This document shows, piece by piece, positions 56,263-64,000 of a stretch of DNA of 64,000 nt. The first letter of the stretch is position 1. Every line of letters starts with the position of its first letter. The notes below the pieces were generated by a model. That model was given only the letters and a program-made list of their open reading frames with translations, searched no databases and was not told where the DNA came from. The translations under genes and the position numbers were made by a program. This stretch comes from Marinobacter excellens HL-55. Its GTDB lineage: Bacteria > Pseudomonadota > Gammaproteobacteria > Pseudomonadales > Oleiphilaceae. The stretch spans positions 1 to 64,000 of the forward strand of contig LJZQ01000023.1 in assembly GCA_001314845.1 (NCBI GenBank), in the 5' to 3' direction.

Positions 56263-57429
56263 ATGAAATCACAATACTCAGAACTCAATTTCGGTCTCGG
56301 CGAAACCCTCGACATGCTGCGCGAACAGATCAACGGCTTCGCCGCCGCTGAAATCGCACCCCGCGCCGAAGAAATCGACCGCAACAACGAGTTCCCCATG
56401 GACCTGTGGCGGAAAATGGGCGACATGGGCCTGCTGGGTATCACCGTGGGCGAGCAATACGGCGGTTCCGAAATGGGCTACCTGGCGCATGTAATCGCCA
56501 TGGAAGAAATCAGCCGCGCCTCCGCCTCCGTTGGCCTTTCCTATGGTGCCCACTCCAACCTGTGCGTTAACCAGATTCACCGCAACGGCACCGAAGAACA
56601 AAAACAGAAATACCTGCCCAAACTGGTCAGCGGCGAACACATCGGCGCGCTGGCCATGTCTGAGCCCAACGCCGGCTCCGACGTTATCTCCATGAAACTC
56701 AGCGCCCGCGACGAAGGCGACCACTTCGTGCTCAACGGCACCAAAATGTGGATCACCAACGGCCCGGACGCGCACACCTACGTCATCTACGCCAAAACCG
56801 ACGTTAAAGCCGGATCAAAAGGCGTCACCGCCTTCATCGTCGAACGCGACGCACCGGGCTTCAGCCGCCACCAGAAGCTCGACAAACTCGGCATGCGCGG
56901 CTCCAACACCTGCGAACTGGTGTTCGAAGACTGCAAAGTCCCCCGCGAAAACATCCTCGGCGGCGAAGGCAACGGCGCAAAAGTCCTGATGAGCGGCCTC
57001 GACTACGAACGCCTCGTCCTCTCCGGCGGCCCGCTCGGCATCATGCAAGCCGCCATGGACGTGGTTGTCCCCTACATCCGCGAACGCAAACAATTCGGCC
57101 AGGCCATCGGCGAATTCGAACTGGTACAGGGCAAAGTCGCCGACATGTACACCTGGATGAACACCGCCAAATCCTACGTCTACATGGTCGCCATGTCCGC
57201 CGACCGCGGTGAAACCACCCGCAAAGACGCCGCCGGCGCCATCCTCTACTCCGCCGAAATGGCCACCAAACTCGCCCTGGACGCCATCCAGCTGCTCGGC
57301 GGCAACGGCTACATCAACGAATACCCGACAGGCCGCCTGCTGCGAGACGCCAAACTCTATGAAATCGGTGCCGGCACGTCCGAGATTCGACGGATGCTGA
57401 TCGGGCGAGAGCTGTTCCTGAACAAGTAA
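56263..57429 (+). CDS. liuA: Isovaleryl-CoA dehydrogenase
   Basis: 388 residues. It oxidises isovaleryl-CoA to 3-methylcrotonyl-CoA in leucine breakdown. Family signatures are [21 protein letters not shown], the FAD-side [19 protein letters not shown] and the C-terminal [41 protein letters not shown]. The active-site base is Glu in [24 protein letters not shown] [10 protein letters not shown], where isovaleryl-CoA dehydrogenases keep their distinctive Glu. It lies 50 bases after liuR and is separated from liuB by palindrome copy C. Confidence 0.95.
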   Translation: MKSQYSELNFGLGETLDMLREQINGFAAAEIAPRAEEIDRNNEFPMDLWRKMGDMGLLGITVGEQYGGSEMGYLAHVIAMEEISRASASVGLSYGAHSNLCVNQIHRNGTEEQKQKYLPKLVSGEHIGALAMSEPNAGSDVISMKLSARDEGDHFVLNGTKMWITNGPDAHTYVIYAKTDVKAGSKGVTAFIVERDAPGFSRHQKLDKLGMRGSNTCELVFEDCKVPRENILGGEGNGAKVLMSGLDYERLVLSGGPLGIMQAAMDVVVPYIRERKQFGQAIGEFELVQGKVADMYTWMNTAKSYVYMVAMSADRGETTRKDAAGAILYSAEMATKLALDAIQLLGGNGYINEYPTGRLLRDAKLYEIGAGTSEIRRMLIGRELFLNK

Positions 57430-57490
57430 GCGCCGTTCCAAGCCAGGGGCTTCCAGAGCGTTAAGGAAGCCAGCACCCAAAGTACGACGA

Positions 57491-57598
57491 GGGCCTGGTG
57501 GGGTGTCTTTCCGGGAATGTCTGTGGCCAAGGATGGCCACAGCCAAGCGCACATGGATGTGCTCGTAGCGTTTCCCGGAAAGACACCCCACCAGGCCC
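57491..57598 (-). repeat. Palindromic intergenic element, copy C
   Basis: Arms of 27 bases (57491-57517 and 57572-57598) are perfectly complementary. On the minus strand the core reads ACGCTACGAGCACATCCATG, nearly identical to copy A, followed by the hairpin CTGTGGCCA-TCCT-TGGCCACAG. It lies between liuA and liuB, again antisense to the flanking genes. Its strong stem inside the operon could change the liuA:liuB expression ratio. Confidence 0.88.
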
Positions 57599-57627
57599 GA
57601 CGCCCCGACACCCGAGGCTGGGAAAAC

Positions 57628-59235
<1,608 letters not shown>

Positions 59236-59249
59236 TGAAGGAGAGCGCC

Positions 59250-60053
59250 ATGACCGATCAGGAATCTGCGGTACTGCTCCATGGTCGCACCGAGGGCGTC
59301 ACCGAAGTGGTGCTGAACCGCCCGGACAAACGCAACGCCTTCGACGACGTCATCATCCAGCAACTGATCAACGCACTGGAAGACGTCGACGCCGACAACA
59401 ACACTCACATCGTCATCCTGCGCTCCGAAGGCAAGCACTTCTCTGCCGGGGCGGATCTGGGCTGGATGCGCCGCATGGCCGACAACAGCCGCCAGGAAAA
59501 CCTCGACGACTCGCGGCAACTGGCGCGGCTGATGAACGTGCTTAACCACCTGTCCAAACCGGTGATTGCTTTGGTGCAGGGTGCCGCCTTCGGAGGCGCC
59601 GTTGGCCTGGCCGCCTGCTGCGACATCGTACTGGCCACAGAAAAATCTAGCTTCTGCCTGAGCGAAGTCAAACTCGGCCTGATTCCGGCAGTCATCAGCC
59701 CCTACGTGGTGCGCGCCATTGGCGAACGCCAGGCCCGGCGCTACTTCATTACGGCGGAAGTCTTCACAGCCCGGCAAGCCGAACACTACGGGCTGGTGCA
59801 CGATGTGTGCGAGGACGAAGCTGCCATGGAGCGCCGCTGCGACGAACTGTTGCAGCAGCTTGCCCTCAATGGGCCTGATGCCATGAAAGCCGCCAAAGAA
59901 CTGGTATTCGCCGTCAGCCACAAGGTAATCGGCCAGGACGTGATCGACGACACCGCACAACGCATCGCGGACATCCGGGTGGGTGCAGAGGGACAGGAAG
60001 GCCTCAACGCCTTTCTGAACAAGCGCAAGGCCAACTGGGTTCCGGAGGAATAA
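59250..60053 (+). CDS. liuC: Methylglutaconyl-CoA hydratase
   Basis: 267 residues from ATG 59250, with AAGGAGA six bases upstream. It belongs to the enoyl-CoA hydratase/crotonase family: the oxyanion-hole strands are in RSEGKHFSAGADLGWMRRM and LVQGAAFGGAVGLAACCDIVLA, and the catalytic Glu region is in FCLSEVKLGLIPAVISPYV. In this operon the expected reaction is hydration of 3-methylglutaconyl-CoA to HMG-CoA. It ends 5 bases before liuD, so the genes are co-transcribed. Confidence 0.94.
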   Translation: MTDQESAVLLHGRTEGVTEVVLNRPDKRNAFDDVIIQQLINALEDVDADNNTHIVILRSEGKHFSAGADLGWMRRMADNSRQENLDDSRQLARLMNVLNHLSKPVIALVQGAAFGGAVGLAACCDIVLATEKSSFCLSEVKLGLIPAVISPYVVRAIGERQARRYFITAEVFTARQAEHYGLVHDVCEDEAAMERRCDELLQQLALNGPDAMKAAKELVFAVSHKVIGQDVIDDTAQRIADIRVGAEGQEGLNAFLNKRKANWVPEE

Positions 60054-60058
60054 CAACA

Positions 60059-62062
60059 ATGTTCAGTAAAATCTTAATTGCCAACCGCGGCGAAATCGCC
60101 TGCCGGATCATCCAGACTGCCCATCGCATGGGCATCCGTGTCGTCGCCGTCTATTCCGATGCCGACGCCGACGCCCGGCACGTGGCCATGGCCGACGAAG
60201 CCTTCAACATCGGCCCGGCTGCCAGCTCTGAAAGCTACCTGCGGGCCGACAAGATCATTGAGGTCGCAAAAGAAAGCGGCGCCCAGGCCATCCACCCCGG
60301 CTACGGCTTTCTGTCCGAGAACACCCAATTTGCCGAAGCCTGCGAAGCCCACAACATCGTGTTCATCGGCCCGCCCTCCTCGGCCATCGCCGCCATGGGC
60401 TCCAAATCCGCCGCCAAGTCCATCATGGAGAAAGCCGGTGTGCCCCTGGTGCCCGGATACCACGGTGACGATCAATCTCCGGACACCCTGCGCAAAGAGG
60501 CCGAGAAATGCGGCTTTCCGCTTCTGCTGAAAGCCGTTGCCGGTGGTGGCGGTAAAGGCATGCGCGTGGTCGAGCGCATGGAAGACTTTGACGACGCCCT
60601 GGCCGCCGCCAAACGGGAATCCAAGAACGCCTTCGGCAACCCGGACATGCTGATCGAGCGTTACCTGACTCAACCACGGCACGTGGAAATCCAGGTGTTC
60701 TGCGATCAGAAAGGCCACGGCGTGTACCTGGCCGAGCGCGACTGCTCCGTGCAGCGCCGCCATCAGAAAGTATTGGAAGAAGCGCCGGCTCCGGGCCTTG
60801 CCGACGACACCCGCAAAGCCATGGGCGAAGCCGCCGTTAAAGCGGCCCAGGCCATCAATTACGTAGGCGCCGGCACCGTGGAATTCCTCTACGACGTAGA
60901 CGGTTCCTTCTTCTTCATGGAAATGAACACCCGCCTACAGGTAGAGCACCCGGTCACCGAAATGGTCACCGGCCAGGATCTGGTGGAATGGCAGTTAAAA
61001 GTGGCCTGGGGCGACCCGCTGCCGCTGGAACAATCCCAGGTGAAAACCCGGGGCCACGCCCTGGAAGCGCGCATCTACGCCGAAGACCCGGACCAGGACT
61101 TCCTGCCCGCCACCGGCACCCTGCGCTACCTGAGCACGCCGGATGAAAGCGCCCACGTGCGGGTAGACACCGGCGTCACCGAAGGCGACGAGATCAGCAT
61201 CCACTACGACCCGATGATCGCCAAACTCATCGTGTGGGACGAAACCCGGGACCAGGTCATCAACCGCATGGTCCAGGCCCTGGAGCACTACCGCATTGCC
61301 GGCGTGAAAACCAACATCCGCTTCCTGCACGCCCTGGCCGACGCCCAGCCATTCCGGGAAGCGGAACTGACCACTGGCTTCATCGAAGACCACCGGGCGC
61401 TGCTGTTCCCCAAATCCAAGCTGGATACCCACAAAGCCCTGGTGCTGGCTGCCGGCTTTGTGCTGGAGCAACGCAAATCCCGGGAAGTGGTCAGCACGGA
61501 CCCCTGGTCACCGTTTGGACGCCAGAACAGCTGGCGCATGAACTCCGAATACGCCCAGCCGCTGCAATTACAGGTTGGTGAAGAAATCCACGACCTGAAA
61601 ATTCTGGAGCGGGACGACCGCTACCAGGTGTTCGTTGGCGGCAGTGTTTACAACCTCACGGCCAAGCTGGACGACGACTACCTGCAGGCGGTCATCAACG
61701 GCCATCGCATCAGCATCCACGGCAATCTGCACAATGACCAACTGGTGCTCTTCTACGAAGGCGACACCTTCAACTGCACCCTCTACAAAGAAAGCTACGG
61801 CTTTGAAGAAATGGCCGGCGAAGGCAGCCTGGCCGCGCCCATGAACGGCGCCATCGTGGCCGTGCAAGCGAAGGTCGGCGACCAGGTGAAAGCGGGGCAA
61901 AGCCTGGTGATCATGGAAGCCATGAAAATGGAACACGCCATCAAAGCCCCGGCCGACGGCGTCGTCACCGACATCTTCTTCGCCGAAGGCGATCAGGTCT
62001 CCGAAGGCGCCGAGCTGATTGCCATAGAAGTCACCGCAGACGCAGAAGAGGAGGTCGGCTGA
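60059..62062 (+). CDS. liuD: Methylcrotonyl-CoA carboxylase, biotin-containing (alpha) subunit
   Basis: 667 residues. The biotin carboxylase half begins [21 protein letters not shown] and contains the ATP-grasp glycine loop [13 protein letters not shown] and the [25 protein letters not shown] catalytic stretch. The C-terminal biotin carboxyl carrier domain has the biotinylated Lys in [15 protein letters not shown]. The linker of about 120 residues (for example [31 protein letters not shown]) is the BT domain that docks LiuB. Its last base is the first base of liuE (TGATGG), a coupled overlap. Confidence 0.96.
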   Translation: MFSKILIANRGEIACRIIQTAHRMGIRVVAVYSDADADARHVAMADEAFNIGPAASSESYLRADKIIEVAKESGAQAIHPGYGFLSENTQFAEACEAHNIVFIGPPSSAIAAMGSKSAAKSIMEKAGVPLVPGYHGDDQSPDTLRKEAEKCGFPLLLKAVAGGGGKGMRVVERMEDFDDALAAAKRESKNAFGNPDMLIERYLTQPRHVEIQVFCDQKGHGVYLAERDCSVQRRHQKVLEEAPAPGLADDTRKAMGEAAVKAAQAINYVGAGTVEFLYDVDGSFFFMEMNTRLQVEHPVTEMVTGQDLVEWQLKVAWGDPLPLEQSQVKTRGHALEARIYAEDPDQDFLPATGTLRYLSTPDESAHVRVDTGVTEGDEISIHYDPMIAKLIVWDETRDQVINRMVQALEHYRIAGVKTNIRFLHALADAQPFREAELTTGFIEDHRALLFPKSKLDTHKALVLAAGFVLEQRKSREVVSTDPWSPFGRQNSWRMNSEYAQPLQLQVGEEIHDLKILERDDRYQVFVGGSVYNLTAKLDDDYLQAVINGHRISIHGNLHNDQLVLFYEGDTFNCTLYKESYGFEEMAGEGSLAAPMNGAIVAVQAKVGDQVKAGQSLVIMEAMKMEHAIKAPADGVVTDIFFAEGDQVSEGAELIAIEVTADAEEEVG

Positions 62063-62970
62063 TGGCCTTTCCCAAGCAGGTGCGCCTGGTTGAGATGAGC
62101 GCCCGGGACGGCCTGCAGAACGAGCCCGGCGCGGTGATCGCCACCGCCATCAAAACCGGCCTGATCGACCGCCTGGCCGACTGCGGCCTGAGCCACATCG
62201 AAGCCGCCAGCTTTGTGTCGCCCAAATGGGTGCCGCAAATGGCCGACGCCGCCGAGGTGATGGCCGGCATCACCCGCAAGGCCGGCGTACGCTACTCCGC
62301 CCTCACCCCGAATCTGAAAGGCTTCGAAGGCGCCCTGGCAGCAAAGGCAGACGAAGTCGCCGTGTTCGGCGCTGCCTCCGAAAGCTTCACCAAAAAGAAC
62401 ATCAACTGCACCATCGCCGAAAGCCTGGAACGCTTCGCCCCGGTGCTGGAAGAAGCCCGCAAACACGGCATCCCCGTGCGCGGCTACGTTTCCACCGTCA
62501 TGGGCTGCCCCTACGAAGGCGACATCGCCCCGGCACAAGTCGCCACCGTAGCCAAAGCCCTGTACGACATGGGCTGCCACGAAATCTCCCTGGGCGACAC
62601 CATCGGCGTGGGCACCCCGCTAAAAGCCAAACGCATGCTGGAAGCCGTCGCCGCCCACGTACCCATGGAAAAACTCGCGGCCCACTTCCACGACACCTAC
62701 GGCCAGGCCCTGGCCAATCTGTATGCGGTGCTGGAGGAGGGTGTGAGCGTTATTGATGCCTCCGTCGCCGGCCTCGGCGGCTGCCCCTACGCCAAAGGCG
62801 CATCCGGCAACGTCGCCGCCGAAGACGTGCTATATCTTCTGAACGGCCTGGGTATAGAAACGGGCGTTGATCTCGAAAAGTTAGTAGCCACCGGCGACTG
62901 GATCAGCAACCAACTGAACCGCCAAAACGGCTCAAAAGTCGGCCAGGCATTAGGCGGACACTGCCAATGA
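62062..62970 (+). CDS. liuE: Hydroxymethylglutaryl-CoA lyase
   Basis: 302 residues. It cleaves HMG-CoA to acetoacetate and acetyl-CoA, the last step of leucine breakdown. The TIM-barrel start [19 protein letters not shown] holds the metal-binding Asp, [20 protein letters not shown] follows, and the metal His pair is in [12 protein letters not shown]. The C-terminal flexible loop [36 protein letters not shown] carries the regulatory Cys (GGCPYAKG). The start overlaps the liuD stop. Palindrome copy D follows the stop. Confidence 0.96.
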   Translation: MAFPKQVRLVEMSARDGLQNEPGAVIATAIKTGLIDRLADCGLSHIEAASFVSPKWVPQMADAAEVMAGITRKAGVRYSALTPNLKGFEGALAAKADEVAVFGAASESFTKKNINCTIAESLERFAPVLEEARKHGIPVRGYVSTVMGCPYEGDIAPAQVATVAKALYDMGCHEISLGDTIGVGTPLKAKRMLEAVAAHVPMEKLAAHFHDTYGQALANLYAVLEEGVSVIDASVAGLGGCPYAKGASGNVAAEDVLYLLNGLGIETGVDLEKLVATGDWISNQLNRQNGSKVGQALGGHCQ

Positions 62971-62985
62971 TCGAATTGGGGAGCC

Positions 62986-63073
62986 GGTGCACCTTCCCGG
63001 GACTGTCTGCAGCATGGATGCTGCAGTCAAGCGTACACGGACGTATTCACAGCGTGTCCCGGGAGGTTGTACC
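62986..63073 (-). repeat. Palindromic intergenic element, copy D
   Basis: Arms of about 18 bases (62986-63003 and 63056-63073) pair imperfectly but share TCCCGGGA at the inner end. On the minus strand the core reads CACGCTGTGAATACGTCCGTG, followed by the perfect hairpin CTGCAGCAT-CC-ATGCTGCAG. It is the most degraded outer stem of the four but keeps both inner hairpins. It lies between liuE and the AhpD-like gene and is antisense to them. Confidence 0.8.
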
Positions 63074-63115
63074 CCACCTGCCAACGCACCAAAACAAGAA
63101 GGCTGGGAATAACCA

Positions 63116-63694
63116 ATGAATCAGAACAAAAACGTGGTAGCCCTGGATCTCCCCATCCCGGAGATCAGCGACATGCCCGAAGACACCCAAAAGTACTTCC
63201 AGATCTGCCAGGAAAAACTCGGCATGATCCCCAACGTACTGACCGCCTACAGCCAAAACCTCAACCAACTCGATGGCTTCACCCGCCTCTACAACGAACT
63301 CATGATGGGCGAAAGTGAACTCAGCAAACTCGAGCGAGAAATGGTGGCCGTTGTCGTCTCTTCAGAGAACAAATGCTTCTACTGCCTGGTCGCCCATGGC
63401 GCAGCCGTTCGGGTACTGAGCGGCGACCCAGCCCTGGGCGAACACATGGTGATGAACTACCGCAGCGCCAAACTCGATAAGCGCCAGCGCGCCATGCTCG
63501 ATTTCGCCTCCCTGCTCACCCGCACACCCGCCCTGGTGACCGAAGAACACACCCTGGCCCTGCGAGACGCCGGCCTGAGTGACCGGGGCATCTGGGACCT
63601 GAGCAACCTGATCGGCTTTTACAATATGAGTAACCGCGTGGCCATCGCCAGCGACATGCAACCCAACCCGGAATACCACAGCCAGAGTCGCTAG
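63116..63694 (+). CDS. AhpD-like (carboxymuconolactone decarboxylase family) peroxidase-related protein
   Basis: 192 residues. The redox motif C-x-x-C-x-x-x-H is visible in NKCFYCLVAHGAAV, with supporting Glu in LSKLEREMVAVVVSSE, the AhpD/CMD active-site layout used in peroxide reduction. The QKYFQICQEKLGMIPNVLTAYSQN start is typical of the 'peroxidase-related enzyme' subgroup. Its reductant is unknown; no ahpC is adjacent. Its place after liuE and before an acyl-CoA synthetase suggests a shared transcript, though the palindrome lies between. Confidence 0.88.
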   Translation: MNQNKNVVALDLPIPEISDMPEDTQKYFQICQEKLGMIPNVLTAYSQNLNQLDGFTRLYNELMMGESELSKLEREMVAVVVSSENKCFYCLVAHGAAVRVLSGDPALGEHMVMNYRSAKLDKRQRAMLDFASLLTRTPALVTEEHTLALRDAGLSDRGIWDLSNLIGFYNMSNRVAIASDMQPNPEYHSQSR

Positions 63695-63747
63695 CAAGTG
63701 CGTTGACTTGCCAGCCCTCAATTACAAAAACAAATGGAGGCAGAGAC

Positions 63748-64000
63748 ATGAGCAAGACTCTCCCAAGCTACACCAGTGGCATCGCCGACAAGCCCTTGCT
63801 GGGCATGACCATCGGCGACATGCTTGACCGCACCGCCGAGAAATTTCCCGACAACGACGCCCTGGTATGCTTGCACCAGGACATACGCTGGACCTACAAA
63901 GAGTTTGTCGACAAGGTCAACGAAGCCGCCCGTGCCTTCCTGGCCATCGGCGTCAAACGCGGCGACCGGGTGGGCATCTGGTCGCCCAACCGTTACGAGT
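63748..64000 (+). CDS. AMP-binding acyl-CoA synthetase, N-terminal part
   Basis: 84 complete codons are visible before the window ends. The start MSKTLPSYTSGIADKPLLGMTIGDMLDRTAEKFPDNDALV, then WTYKEFVDKVNEAARAFLAIGVKRGDRVGIWSPN, follows ACSF2-like fatty-acyl/acetoacetyl-type ligases often found with liu genes; the active-site motifs lie outside. GGAGG lies 7-13 bases before the ATG. The product probably activates a short or branched carboxylate, for example acetoacetate from LiuE, but that is inferred from position. Confidence 0.85.
   Translation, partial: MSKTLPSYTSGIADKPLLGMTIGDMLDRTAEKFPDNDALVCLHQDIRWTYKEFVDKVNEAARAFLAIGVKRGDRVGIWSPNRYE

Noticed and set aside
57517..57627. N-terminal extension of liuB
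   Set aside because: It lies inside palindrome copy C; liuB homologues begin near the ATG at 57628.

Overview
The window reads as a chromosomal stretch of a marine gammaproteobacterium of the Marinobacter type. I infer this from the pncC-recA / mutS-fdxA neighbourhood, a complete leucine-degradation (liu) cluster with a MerR-type regulator, many marine-type sensors, and recurring palindromic intergenic elements. No rRNA, tRNA, CRISPR array or insertion sequence was seen. The taxonomic call is an inference; no 16S is present.

Layout. (1) 1-4.55 kb is an accessory segment. It holds the 5' end of a tyrosine recombinase gene and one very large gene (360-4214, minus) for an NTPase with an N-terminal PD-(D/E)xK-like nuclease domain, an architecture like the antiviral STAND (Avs) proteins. 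Intergenic DNA on both sides of this gene carries a short, nearly identical sequence in inverted orientation. (2) 4.55-10.2 kb is core DNA maintenance: flavodoxin-like protein, recA with a LexA box, pncC, mutS and the 7Fe ferredoxin fdxA. (3) 10.2-24.5 kb is mixed metabolism and signalling: an unknown conserved protein, DegV, a PF10118-type hydrolase, an NCS2-like permease, an acyl-CoA ligase divergent from a PAS histidine kinase/LuxR-type response regulator pair, a MocR regulator divergent from a small gene and a PhzF protein, an HI0933-type flavoprotein and a phospholipase-D lipoprotein. (4) 24.5-40.7 kb has a universal-stress-protein gene remnant, MgtC/DUF4010 membrane protein, AlkB, a large HD-GYP sensor, DjlA, an amidase, a 7TM-DISM diguanylate cyclase, TruC, a chemoreceptor and an RND efflux pair. 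(5) 40.7-44.8 kb is an ilvGMD operon with a visible Val/Leu-rich leader peptide and attenuator. (6) 44.9-52.2 kb is a cyanate module: cynS and an NrtA/CmpA-type ABC transporter, read divergently from a dedicated sigma-54 activator. Sigma-54 promoters face both ways from a shared set of TCGTA-type half-sites. A sodium-dependent transporter follows. (7) 52.3-64 kb is branched-chain acyl-CoA catabolism: thiolase, acyl-CoA dehydrogenase and SDR on the minus strand, diverging from liuR-liuABCDE, an AhpD-like protein and the start of an acyl-CoA synthetase on the plus strand. A perfect 12-bp palindrome between the two units is the likely LiuR operator.

Two things stand out. The first is the Avs-like nuclease-NTPase beside an integrase. 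The second is a family of four intra-operonic palindromic elements (about 5.1, 53.6, 57.5 and 63.0 kb). Each has a long outer stem enclosing two small hairpins. The arms differ in sequence between copies yet stay paired, and all four lie in the same orientation relative to the flanking genes. A fifth, reduced relative lies at 44.8 kb. The pattern looks like conserved nucleic-acid structure, not a conventional inverted-repeat transposon.
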